A stretch of DNA of 64,000 bases. It comes from DSPP01 sp964607165 (GTDB lineage Bacteria > Zixibacteria > MSB-5A5 > DSPP01). Position numbers and translations under genes: made by a program. Positions 57,728 through 64,000 of this stretch are shown piece by piece; position 1 is the stretch's first letter, and the number at the start of each line of letters is the position of its first letter. The stretch spans positions 4,716 through 68,715 of the forward strand of contig CAZSIT010000012.1 in NCBI GenBank assembly GCA_964607165.1, read 5' to 3'. The notes beneath the pieces are model-generated. The model saw only the letters and a list, made by a program, of their open reading frames with translations, was not told where the DNA came from and did no database searches.

Positions 57728-58797
57728 ATTCTTTTTCCGGTTTGAGAGTCGAAAAAGAAAAAGTCTTCAGGATTTAGAGCTATTGATTCGGGAACGAGTT
57801 CCGTTTTTTCCGGCGTCCGGACCGAAAACTTCTGGCCGTCCGGCGTCTGGAAATGATAGAAAAATTCATGGCCGAAATTTTCGATGGTTTGAAGTTGGGC
57901 CGGAATGTTCAAAGAGTTATTTTCGGTTGTCTTTGAAAGTTTAGCTTTTTCAGGGCGAAAACCGAGGGTGATTTTAGCGGAAGCGGCGGTTTTTCCCTTT
58001 AGAAACTCTGGCAAAGGGAGTTTCCAGCTTTCAAAATTCAGGGCGCCGTCAGAAAAACCGGAGCTTGTTAGGGCGTTCATACCGGGATGGCCGAAAAATT
58101 GGGCAACAAAGAGCGTTTGCGGGTTGTTGTAAATCTCCTCGGGCGTGCCGGTTTGCAACAATTCACCTGCGCGCATCACCCCGATTTGGTCTCCCAGGCT
58201 CATCGCCTCGGTTTGATCGTGGGTGACGTAAAGAGTGGCTGCTTTCAGTTCTTTTTTCAGTCCCAATAGTTCCTGGCGGACGCGCTGGCGCAAAGCGGCG
58301 TCTAAATTCGATAACGGCTCGTCCAAGAGCAGAACTTTCGGTTCGCGCACCATAGCGCGGCCCAACGCGACGCGCTGGCGTTCGCCGCCCGAAAGGGCTT
58401 TAGGTTTTCGCTCTAAAAGATGAGAGAGGCCGAGCAGTTCGGCGGTTTTGTGGACTTTGGTTTTGATTTCGTCCTTGGGAACTTTTTTCAATTTAAGTCC
58501 AAAGGCGATGTTTTCGAAAACGGTCATATGCGGATAAAGGGCATAGTTTTGAAAAACCATCGCCACCTCCCGCTCTTTAGGAGGGAGCTGGTTTACCTTT
58601 CGCTCCCCGATTAGAATTTCTCCCTCACTGGGGTCAGATAATCCAGCCACAAGGCGGAGGGTCGTTGATTTACCACAACCGGAAGGGCCGACTAAGACTA
58701 AGAAACTTCTGTCGGCAACTTCAAATGAAACCTGTTTGGGGATTTCGGCGCCGTTTTCAAAACGATGTGAGACTTGTTTGAGTGAGAGCGATGCCAT
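57724..58797 (-). CDS. MalK/UgpC-type ABC transporter ATP-binding protein
   Basis: A 357-residue ABC ATPase with Walker A GPSGCGKST, Q-loop MVFQNYALYPHMTV, signature LSGGERQRVALGRA, Walker B VLLLDEPLSNLDAALR and switch YVTHDQTEAMSLGDQIG. A C-terminal TOBE/OB regulatory part starts at about residue 235 (FGHPGMNALTSSGF, KITLGFRPEKA). Such proteins energise sugar or glycerol-phosphate importers; no permease or binding protein is encoded here, so it may serve several importers, as MsiK does. The start is ATG 58797; an upstream frame to 58902 runs through the intergenic hairpin. Confidence 0.9.
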   Translation of the reverse strand: MASLSLKQVSHRFENGAEIPKQVSFEVADRSFLVLVGPSGCGKSTTLRLVAGLSDPSEGEILIGERKVNQLPPKEREVAMVFQNYALYPHMTVFENIAFGLKLKKVPKDEIKTKVHKTAELLGLSHLLERKPKALSGGERQRVALGRAMVREPKVLLLDEPLSNLDAALRQRVRQELLGLKKELKAATLYVTHDQTEAMSLGDQIGVMRAGELLQTGTPEEIYNNPQTLFVAQFFGHPGMNALTSSGFSDGALNFESWKLPLPEFLKGKTAASAKITLGFRPEKAKLSKTTENNSLNIPAQLQTIENFGHEFFYHFQTPDGQKFSVRTPEKTELVPESIALNPEDFFFFDSQTGKRI

Positions 58798-58835
58798 TGA
58801 AAATAAGATAAACAATCGATTCGGATTGTCAAAAA

Positions 58836-58857
58836 AAACCGACAGGTTTGTCGGTTT
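58836..58857. terminator. A/T-flanked hairpin in the divergent promoter region
   Basis: AAACCGACA (58836-58844), GGTT, TGTCGGTTT (58849-58857), with A and T runs on both sides. It looks like a bidirectional terminator but lies upstream of both divergent genes, so it may attenuate the minus-strand ATPase leader or insulate the two promoters. Confidence 0.5.
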
Positions 58858-58925
58858 TTGTCCGACTATTTTGCTTACAGACAGGAATTGATTGCTTACC
58901 AAGGGCTTACGGGAGTCGATAGATA

Positions 58926-58954
58926 TTGACTAAAGGCCTTAAAGATAGTATAAT
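58926..58954 (+). promoter_or_regulatory. promoter of the Rrf2-led iron-sulfur gene cluster
   Basis: TTGACT (58926-58931), 17 bp, TATAAT (58949-58954): nearly ideal sigma-70 elements. A CCGACT-TTTAG-AGTCGG hairpin-like segment (58961-58977) follows right at the expected transcript start, between promoter and ATG 58982, and could hold the regulator's own operator. Confidence 0.75.
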
Positions 58955-58981
58955 TAAATGCCGACTTTTAGAGTCGGGTAT

Positions 58982-59422
58982 ATGTTTACGCTAAGCAAAA
59001 AAACGGATTACGGGCTTTTGGCCATCGGGTATCTTTGGTTGGCGGGCCAGGAAAAACGGGTTTCGGCCAAAGAGATTTCCAGCCGATACGAGATCCCAAC
59101 CGAGCTTTTAGCCAAAATCTTACAAAAGCTGGCCCGGCGCGGCATTGTGGAAGCGGTTCCGGGACCTTCGGGCGGGTATCGGCTGGCCAAAGAAGCCCGC
59201 GAGATCCGATTGACGGACGTGATTGTGGCGGTGGGAGACGAAGTGGCGCTTATCACCTGTTTAAAGCACGACCACAACGACTGTGAGCAGATTGGCTGCT
59301 GCACCGTGCGGGGACCTCTGGTGCGGGTGCAGGAAAAGTTGATTGATTATCTGGGGCGCATAAATTTGGAAGAATTGTACCGGCCGGATTATTTGATTCC
59401 GGTGGAAGAAATTAAAGTGTAA
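58982..59422 (+). CDS. Rrf2-family (IscR-like) regulator
   Basis: A 146-residue Rrf2 protein: winged helix with FTLSKKTDYGLLAIGYL, SAKEISSRYEIPTELLAKIL, wing VPGPSGGYRLAKEAREI, and a Cys cluster near residues 93, 101, 106 and 107 (ITCLKHDHNDCEQIGCC). IscR uses three Cys in this region to bind [2Fe-2S], so this is probably an iron-sulfur sensor that controls the genes downstream (SufA/IscA, DUF2480, ferredoxin, flavoprotein). The start ATG 58982 is preferred over one at 58958, which lies within the promoter region. The spacing of the Cys differs from E. coli IscR. Confidence 0.92.
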   Translation: MFTLSKKTDYGLLAIGYLWLAGQEKRVSAKEISSRYEIPTELLAKILQKLARRGIVEAVPGPSGGYRLAKEAREIRLTDVIVAVGDEVALITCLKHDHNDCEQIGCCTVRGPLVRVQEKLIDYLGRINLEELYRPDYLIPVEEIKV

Positions 59423-59423
59423 T

Positions 59424-59447
59424 GGATTCGACTTCGCTCACCATAAA
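59424..59447 (+). repeat. TTCGACTTCGCTCACC module in the sufA leader
   Basis: GGATTCGACTTCGCTCACCAT occupies the gap between the Rrf2 stop and the AGGAG ribosome site of the IscA/SufA gene (quoted as GGATTCGACT plus TCGCTCACCAT). Copies at comparable leader positions occur before moxR (about 12750-12771) and the DUF2480 gene (59818-59838). Confidence 0.7.
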
Positions 59448-59453
59448 GGAGAA

Positions 59454-59813
59454 ATGATGACGGAAACTGTAAATGCCCTGCCGGAAGGAAAAATTCTCGT
59501 AACCGACACCGCCGTTCTGGAAATCAAAAAAATTCTGGAGCGGCAGAGCAATCCGGCCACTTTTTTGCGGGTTGGCGTGAAAGGCGGGGGATGCTCTGGT
59601 CTATCTTATATCATGAATCTGGACACCCAGATGGGAGAATTGGATCGGGTTTTCGAGTTTGGCGGCGTCAAGGTAGTGGTGGATGTAAAATCGCTGGTGT
59701 ATCTGAACGAGTTGACCCTGGACTATACCGGCGATTTGCTGAACGGTGCTTTTCGCTTCAACAATCCCCAGGCCAAACGGAGCTGCGGCTGCGGCAGTTC
59801 CTTTAGCGTATAG
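59454..59813 (+). CDS. iron-sulfur cluster assembly scaffold/carrier (IscA/SufA/ErpA type)
   Basis: A 119-residue A-type carrier with the three invariant cysteines, Cys47 in GGGCSG and Cys111/Cys113 in SCGCG near the end. It receives [2Fe-2S] or [4Fe-4S] clusters and passes them to targets. A 14-residue N-terminal extension precedes the fold. AAGGAG stands just before adjacent ATGs at 59454 and 59457. No cysteine desulfurase or IscU/SufBCD genes appear in this window, so it works with a system encoded elsewhere. It is encoded 31 bp after the IscR-like regulator. Confidence 0.93.
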   Translation: MMTETVNALPEGKILVTDTAVLEIKKILERQSNPATFLRVGVKGGGCSGLSYIMNLDTQMGELDRVFEFGGVKVVVDVKSLVYLNELTLDYTGDLLNGAFRFNNPQAKRSCGCGSSFSV

Positions 59814-59842
59814 ATATGGATTCGACCAGCTCACCATTAAAA

Positions 59843-60088
59843 ATGGAAGTAATCGATTTTGCCGATTTGGTCTCCGGCGGGATGGTGCAGGAAGAAGCGT
59901 TTAATAAAACTTTGCAGTCTGTACCCTGGCAGAAATATCAGGGAAAGGATGTTCTGATTCGGGGGTGCGCTTCCTTTCCGGTTCCGACCTGGGCCTATAT
60001 GATGCTGGCGGCCCGCCTGGCCGGCGTGGCGCAGAAAATAACTTTTGGCGAAGAGCGCAATCCCTTTCCCATCTACGAGCGGGCCTAG
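59843..60088 (+). CDS. DUF2480-like protein
   Basis: An 81-residue version of the DUF2480 family known from Bacteroidetes-type bacteria. Visible match: PWQKYQGKDVLIRGCASFPVPTWAYMMLA (in parts: WQKYQGKDVLIRGC and FPVPTWAYMMLAARL), then QKITFGEERNPFPIY. Family proteins are usually near 170 residues, so the N-terminal half is missing or has diverged. ATG 59843 is chosen; ATG 59816 would add nine residues (MDSTSSPLK) encoded by the GGATTCGACCAGCTCACCAT module. Its neighbours suggest a role in iron-sulfur metabolism, but the function is unknown. Confidence 0.75.
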   Translation: MEVIDFADLVSGGMVQEEAFNKTLQSVPWQKYQGKDVLIRGCASFPVPTWAYMMLAARLAGVAQKITFGEERNPFPIYERA

Positions 60089-60170
60089 TCAAACGTTTTT
60101 CCCCGGTGTTTACCAAAAGCCGCCCGTTGCTCAAACTCTTTTTTCTCTTTGCTGGTTACATTCGGCGTGG

Positions 60171-60246
60171 GGGCGAACCTTGTGTTCGCCAGCCGAAGGG
60201 CGAATACGGTTCGACTACGCTCACCGCAGGCAAGATTCGCCCCTAT
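60171..60246 (+). repeat. REP-like hairpins with nested 24-nt module before ferredoxin
   Basis: GGCGAAC-CTTGT-GTTCGCC (60172-60190) is followed by GGGCGAAT (60198-60205) and ATTCGCCC (60235-60242). These bracket GGTTCGACTACGCTCACC..GCAGGC (60208-60231, 24 nt), then CTAT in place of CTAC. It ends 13 bp before the ferredoxin ATG. Confidence 0.8.
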
Positions 60247-60259
60247 GAGAACCTAATAA

Positions 60260-60622
60260 ATGCCGAAGGTCTCTTTTAAAAACCTTGATAAAACGGTAGA
60301 AGCATTTGATGGGCAGTCGATTTTAGATGCCGCCCTGGATAACGACATTGCGCTGACCCATGATTGCGGAGGGAATTGCACCTGTTCCACCTGCCATGTT
60401 ATTATCCTGGAAGGGATGGAAAATCTTACGGAAAAAGACGAAGCCGAGCAGGACCAACTGGAACTGGCGGAAGGGTTGACCGAAACGTCACGGTTGGGAT
60501 GCCAGGCGAAAGTAAGCGGGGATGTAGTACTGAAACTTCCTTCCAATAATTCTCCGGTTTCCGATACCTCGGCTACGCTCGGAACAAGCCCGGCTTTTCG
60601 AATTGGTGCTCCGACTGGATGA
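60260..60622 (+). CDS. [2Fe-2S] ferredoxin (adrenodoxin/Isc type)
   Basis: A 120-residue ferredoxin with cluster Cys36, Cys42, Cys45 and Cys81 (CGGNCTCSTC and GCQAKVSGD), an acidic partner-recognition helix (EKDEAEQDQLELAEG) and an Isc-like fold end at about residue 95. An extra Cys40 lies in the loop. The 25 residues after it (SPVSDTSATLGTSPAF) are encoded by a palindromic module (60565-60589), so the normal stop was lost or displaced. The FNR-like flavoprotein follows. It probably donates electrons in Fe-S assembly. Confidence 0.9.
   Translation: MPKVSFKNLDKTVEAFDGQSILDAALDNDIALTHDCGGNCTCSTCHVIILEGMENLTEKDEAEQDQLELAEGLTETSRLGCQAKVSGDVVLKLPSNNSPVSDTSATLGTSPAFRIGAPTG
60565..60589 (+). repeat. 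25-nt module captured at the ferredoxin 3' end
   Basis: TACCTCGGCTACGCTCGG then AACAAGC, 25 nt, the same class as the 25-mers nested in REP hairpins (consensus begins CCCCTCGACT and ends AAGC). It is translated as part of the ferredoxin tail. Confidence 0.75.
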
Positions 60623-60649
60623 GGTGCAGGAAAATTTGAGACGGTGAAA

Positions 60650-60781
60650 ACCTAACCCCCTTTATCCCCCTTCCCCTTGTCTGTGCTCCCTCGACCAAGC
60701 TCGGGACAAGTCGGGACAAGCCCGAAACGGGAAGGGGGAAGAATCTTCTCCTGTGTCAGGGAGAGGTTAGGGGGAGGGATT
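60650..60781 (+). repeat. composite palindromic repeat between ferredoxin and flavoprotein genes
   Basis: CCTAACCCCC near 60651 pairs with GGTTAGGGGG near 60765, and CCCCCTTCCC with GGGAAGGGGG near 60740. Inside are CCCTCGACCAAGCTCGGGAC and a second, partial CTCGGGACAAGC-like copy. Confidence 0.65.
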
Positions 60782-60806
60782 CGGGTAAATGTATGGAAAA
60801 GGGAAG

Positions 60807-61844
60807 ATGGACGAAAAAATTTACGACGTAACCGTCATTGGAGCGGGGCCGGTTGGGTTATTTGCCGCCTATTATGCCGGGTTGCGCGACCTTTCAATCA
60901 AAATTTTAGATTCACTCCCCTATATCGGGGGACAGTTGACAACGCTCTATCCCAAAAAGCCGGTTTACGATGTGGCCGGCTGCCCGGCGGTCATCTCCGA
61001 AGAGCTGGTCAAAAATCTGATGGAACAGGTCCGGCAGTATAAACCGGCGGTGGTTTTAGGAGAGCGGATACTGGAACTGCAGCGGTTGGATAACGGTCAC
61101 TATTTGCTCAAAGGAGACCAGCGCACTACTCATCTTTCTAAAACGCTCATTATTACTGCGGGTATTGGAGTTTTTGCTCCGCGGAAGTTGGAAAAGCCGG
61201 AGGTGGAGGCCTGGCTGGGGCGGGGATTTTATTACGGGGTTTTAGACCCGGAAGAGTTTCGCGGCAAACGGGTAATCATCATCGGCGGCGGCGACACTGC
61301 TCTGGATTGGGCGTTGGTGCTCAAGGATGTTGCCAAGAGTTTGGTTTTGGTTCATCGCTCGGCCAAGTTTGCAGCCCACGAGGACAGCACGAAAAAACTT
61401 TTTGCTTCCGGCATTCCGATTTTTACCACCACGGAAGTCGAGTCGGTTTCCGGGAATTCGAGAATCGAGCGGGCCTTTATCTTAAACAAGCAGACGCAGG
61501 AGAAAAAAGAATTTGATGTAGATGCCGTGGTCTGTTGTATCGGCTATGCCGCCAATTTAGGGCCTTTGAAAACCTGGGGGCTTGAGTTTGGTCCCGGGCA
61601 CACCATCAAAGTTAATCAGCATATGGAAACCAACCTGCCCGGCGTTTATGCCGCCGGGGATATTTGCGGCTTCGATGGCAAGTTGAAACTGATTGCCACC
61701 GGTTTTGGCGAAGCCGCCGTGGCGGCCAACAACGCCGCGCATTTTATCAATCCTTCCGCCAAGGTCTTTCCCGGATATTCCACCAATTTTGTGGAAGAGA
61801 AGAAAGCCAAAGAGGCGGAGAAACAGACGCAGCCTCACCCCTGA
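60807..61844 (+). CDS. thioredoxin-reductase-like ferredoxin-NAD(P)+ reductase
   Basis: A 345-residue flavoprotein: FAD motif VIGAGPVGLFAAYYAG, GGQLTTLYPKKPVYDVAG, NAD(P) motif VIIIGGGDTALDWALVL, HRSAKFAAHEDS (phosphate-binding), and the closing FAD motif YAAGDICGF. There is no CxxC redox pair, which separates it from thioredoxin reductase and matches YumC/FNR2-type ferredoxin reductases. It stands after the [2Fe-2S] ferredoxin gene, so the two form a ferredoxin reduction pair. ATG 60807 with AAGGGA upstream is preferred over ATG 60789. Confidence 0.92.
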   Translation: MDEKIYDVTVIGAGPVGLFAAYYAGLRDLSIKILDSLPYIGGQLTTLYPKKPVYDVAGCPAVISEELVKNLMEQVRQYKPAVVLGERILELQRLDNGHYLLKGDQRTTHLSKTLIITAGIGVFAPRKLEKPEVEAWLGRGFYYGVLDPEEFRGKRVIIIGGGDTALDWALVLKDVAKSLVLVHRSAKFAAHEDSTKKLFASGIPIFTTTEVESVSGNSRIERAFILNKQTQEKKEFDVDAVVCCIGYAANLGPLKTWGLEFGPGHTIKVNQHMETNLPGVYAAGDICGFDGKLKLIATGFGEAAVAANNAAHFINPSAKVFPGYSTNFVEEKKAKEAEKQTQPHP

Positions 61845-62199
61845 CCCCCCTTCCCGAATCGGGAAGGGGGAAAGGGGTGAACGGCAGTTCGCCCCTATTA
61901 TTTTAATCCCCAATCTCCTTGTCCTTGTGTAAGGGCGGTTCGCGAACCGCCCCTACAAGGGCAGGCACCCCTCGACTTCGCTCGGGGCAAGCAAAGACCT
62001 GCCCCTACAAGAAATACAGAACGCAACGGGCACGTTGCCCGCCTCTGGCGGGTGCCCCTACGTTTTCCCTTGCCTCCCCAAAACGGTTAGTTATCTTTTA
62101 CCTGCATACAGGTGTTAGCATTAGCGGCAGACGGAGGGATTTGCCGAAAAGGGAAAGGTGTGTCGAAACAAAAAAACAAAACCAAACAGGAGGTGTGCG
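61845..62199. repeat. REP-like palindrome block
   Basis: Holds a CCCCCTTCCCGA hairpin (61846-61870), a perfect GTAAGGGCGGTTCG palindrome ending CTAC (61929-61956), a CCTGCCC-type unit with a nested 25-mer (61959-62008, insert 61968-61992), and a GGGCAC/GTGCCC unit with a CCCGCC-TCT-GGCGGG hairpin in its loop (62028-62061). CAGGAGG at 62187-62193 is the ribosome site of the next gene. Confidence 0.85.
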
Positions 62200-63609
62200 A
62201 TGAAACGCATTACGTTTTTGCCGGGTTGTAAACCCGGCCTACTGTGGGCGGTGGCTTTGATGGTGTTGGCCTTTTTATCTCAAATCGCAATGGCCGCCGT
62301 TCCGCAGTTAATCAACTTTCAGGGCATCCTGCGGGACGGGAGCGGCAATCCGGTGGTGAACGGGAATTATTCTGTCCGGTTCAGAATTTACGACGACCCC
62401 ACGGTTGGCAATGTGCTCTGGTCGGAGTCAACCTCGGTGAGCACAAACAATGGCTTGTTCACGGTTCTTTTGGGCGCCGTCATCCCGGTGCCGGATACCG
62501 CCTTTAACAACCCCGACCGCTGGCTGGGAATCAAGGTCGGTGGGGATGCGGAGATGGCGCCGAGGCAGAAACTAACTTCGGTTGGCTACACTTTTCGAAC
62601 CGAGCAGTGGACCTCCGCCGGGCAGGATCTCTTCCGAACGACTGGCAATGTCGGCATTGGAACCGGTCCGTCCCCCGGCTATAAGCTATGGGTCTATAAC
62701 GATGGGAGTAGCCCGTTCCAATTAAGAGGCGTAATAGGCGAAGCCAATAACAGCTCTTTCGGCGAAGCCGACGGTGGGTATTTTTCCGGCAGCTCATCTT
62801 TCGGAACAAGCCGTGGCGTTTATGCCACTGGAGGATTCGAGGGCGTTTTTGCCAGCGGAGGAATCACTGGCGTTACTGGCAACGGAGGAACTGATGGCGT
62901 TAATGCCATTGGCGGCACGTTCGGCGTTGAGGCCACGGGCGGCACGTACGGTGTTTCCGCCGTGGGCGGCACGTTCGGTGTTTACGGTCGTTCTACCGGA
63001 GCCGCCGCCGTCTATGGCGACATCGGTGGGAACCTCGGGACGTATGGGGGTTATTTCCAAGGAGACGTTAAAGTAGAGCGAAATCTTGTCGTGGTCGGCA
63101 CGGTATTCAAAGGGGCTCTTGCCTTCAAAATTGACCACCCGCTTGATCCCTCCAACAAATATCTCCATCACTCTGGTGTCGAAAGCCCGGATATGATGAA
63201 TATCTACAACGGCAATGTTACCCTGGATTCCAAGGGTGAAGCGGTGATTGCCTTACCGGACTGGTTCGGAGCGCTGAACAAGGACTTCCGCTATCAACTC
63301 ACCGCCATCGGTGCACCCGGGCCCAACCTCTACATAGCGCAAAAGGTCTCTAACAACCAATTCCGCATCGCCGGTGGAACTGCGGGAATGGAGGTCTCCT
63401 GGCAGGTGACCGGCATCCGACAGGATGCCTATGCCAATGCCCACCGGATTCCGGTGGAGGAAATGAAAGCGGATAAGGAGCGGGGATATTATTTGCACCC
63501 TGACCTTTTTGGCCAGCCGGAAGAGAAGGGCGTGGAATGGGTGCGCCATCCGGAGATGATGAAGGAGATGAAGGAGAGAAGGCTGCAGGCGGAGAAGGAG
63601 AAGAAGTAA
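62200..63609 (+). CDS. secreted protein with Gly-rich tandem repeats
   Basis: A 469-residue protein. Signal peptide: LLWAVALMVLAFLSQIAMA, whose N-part contains a REP hairpin (62220-62242). An N-terminal module, VPQLINFQGILRDGSGNPVVNG (LINFQGILRDGSGNPV), resembles secreted proteins common in uncultured FCB bacteria. A Gly/Thr/Val repeat region lies at about 200-285 with 9-10-residue units such as GTFGVEATG, GTYGVSAVG and GTFGVYGRS, probably a beta-solenoid. The C-terminus has GYYLHPDLFGQPEEKG and a Lys/Glu-rich helix. Start ATG 62200 with CAGGAGG. The role is unknown; surface fibre or capsule attachment is possible. Confidence 0.82.
   Translation: MKRITFLPGCKPGLLWAVALMVLAFLSQIAMAAVPQLINFQGILRDGSGNPVVNGNYSVRFRIYDDPTVGNVLWSESTSVSTNNGLFTVLLGAVIPVPDTAFNNPDRWLGIKVGGDAEMAPRQKLTSVGYTFRTEQWTSAGQDLFRTTGNVGIGTGPSPGYKLWVYNDGSSPFQLRGVIGEANNSSFGEADGGYFSGSSSFGTSRGVYATGGFEGVFASGGITGVTGNGGTDGVNAIGGTFGVEATGGTYGVSAVGGTFGVYGRSTGAAAVYGDIGGNLGTYGGYFQGDVKVERNLVVVGTVFKGALAFKIDHPLDPSNKYLHHSGVESPDMMNIYNGNVTLDSKGEAVIALPDWFGALNKDFRYQLTAIGAPGPNLYIAQKVSNNQFRIAGGTAGMEVSWQVTGIRQDAYANAHRIPVEEMKADKERGYYLHPDLFGQPEEKGVEWVRHPEMMKEMKERRLQAEKEKK
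62220..62242 (+). repeat. REP palindrome inside a signal-peptide coding region
   Basis: GCCGGGTT-GTA-AACCCGGC then CTAC (62220-62242). It encodes LPGCKPGLL in the N-terminal region of the signal peptide and does not break the frame. Confidence 0.8.
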
Positions 63610-63781
63610 GCCGCATAATGGTTTTTGTAGAGGCAGGCTTCCCCCGCCCTTTTCCCTACCGGGCGAGGGGACCTTGCCCCTACAAAAACTTCTATTGGTG
63701 AATTCGTAGGGGCGAATTTTATATTCGCTCCCCGAGGGCGAACGCGAGGTTCGCCCCTACGTAAGGTAAGACCTTTGTTTC

Positions 63782-63810
63782 AGGGGCGGGTTTTTCCCGC
63801 CCCTTTTTTA
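63782..63810 (+). terminator. rho-independent terminator
   Basis: AGGGGCGGG (63782-63790), TTTTT, CCCGCCCCT (63796-63804), TTTTTT. It lies 170 bp after the secreted Gly-rich gene and would end its transcript beyond the repeats. Confidence 0.8.
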
Positions 63811-63903
63811 TAAAAACGTAGGGGCAGGCCCCCGTGCCTGCCCGTCTGAAAAAGAGGGCAACCACGGGGAGTTGCCCCTGCAAATCGACCCCCTGACCAA
63901 AAT

Positions 63904-63925
63904 CCTTGCTTTGAGCAAGGTTTTT
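63904..63925 (+). terminator. possible terminator hairpin
   Basis: CCTTGCT (63904-63910), TTG, AGCAAGG (63914-63920), TTTTT. A second T-tailed stem after the palindrome block. Confidence 0.6.
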
Positions 63926-64000
63926 GGTTTGTCCCCCTTTACAAGCGGACTGGCACAGAATTTAGGTCTTTTCTGCATGTGTCCACTGGGGGCATGTATG

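Larger units (their letters stand above)
63610..64000. repeat. terminal REP-like block
   Basis: Contains GTAGGGGCGAAT-type (63706-63732), GGGCGAAC/GTTCGCCC with CTAC (63736-63760), GTAGGGGCAGGC/GCCTGCCC (63819-63843), and GGGCAAC/GTTGCCC (63856-63879) units. Two T-tailed hairpins are listed separately. No gene is seen to the window edge. Confidence 0.8.

Overview
The window is about 50% GC and densely coded. It most resembles an uncultivated bacterium of the FCB group (Zixibacteria, KSB1 or TA06-like lineages). The pointers are FG-GAP/VCBS secreted proteins ending in dockerin-like calcium repeats, a FlgD/type IX-secretion-style C-terminal domain, a complete Bat operon, a DUF2480 gene, TolB-propeller amidohydrolases, and intergenic regions full of small palindromes. 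This placement is inferred from gene content, not from a marker-gene tree. No transposase, phage gene, CRISPR array or rRNA was seen.

Layout. 0-3.8 kb: an ECF sigma/anti-sigma pair, then a three-gene overlapping operon (DUF2064 transferase, creatininase-family amidohydrolase, GTP cyclohydrolase II). 4-9.7 kb, minus strand: two ABC-2 exporter pairs separated by a secreted SH3 protein. 9.8-12 kb: an isocitrate/isopropylmalate dehydrogenase relic, an M24 peptidase and a UbiA prenyltransferase. 12.8-22 kb: MoxR, DUF58, BatA, BatB, BatC, BatD and BatE genes, almost all with 1-4 bp overlaps; one gene of the set (TPR plus SurA-like) carries an in-frame stop. 22-28.3 kb, minus strand: membrane proteins, UppS, a winged-helix regulator, VOC, NUDIX and AlkD-type proteins. 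28.3-30.7 kb: two tRNA-Glu-type genes flanking a phosphodiesterase-DedA fusion. 31-35.5 kb: a PH-domain protein between direct repeats, and a large TolB-amidohydrolase. 36-48 kb: secreted surface proteins, including a 2,667-residue sialidase-like/ASH-repeat protein. 48-54 kb: a seven-cysteine small protein, a TolB-like protein, a methyltransferase, a frameshifted membrane protein, HhH and DinB proteins, tRNA-Ser, DUF169 and URO-D genes. 54-58.8 kb: an FG-GAP protein with a sorting domain, an orphan second sorting domain, a C-terminally anchored protein, a DUF2279 protein and a MalK-type ATPase. 58.9-61.8 kb: an iron-sulfur cluster (Rrf2 regulator, SufA/IscA, DUF2480, [2Fe-2S] ferredoxin, thioredoxin-reductase-like flavoprotein). 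The window ends with a secreted repeat protein and a block of palindromes.

The most unusual feature is an apparent nested system of very small palindromic elements. REP-like hairpins with a GTAG or CTAC foot occupy most long intergenic gaps. Inside the loops of several of them sit exact 24-25 nt modules built on the core TCGACTWCGCTC. One locus shows two empty sites and one filled site side by side. A separate 33 nt palindrome sits in two hairpin loops, in the variable loop of a tRNA gene, and in-frame in the TolB-amidohydrolase gene. Other modules have been captured in batC, in the ferredoxin gene and in a signal-peptide coding region. This recalls Rickettsia palindromic elements and RAYT-mobilised REPs, but with one element nested in another.
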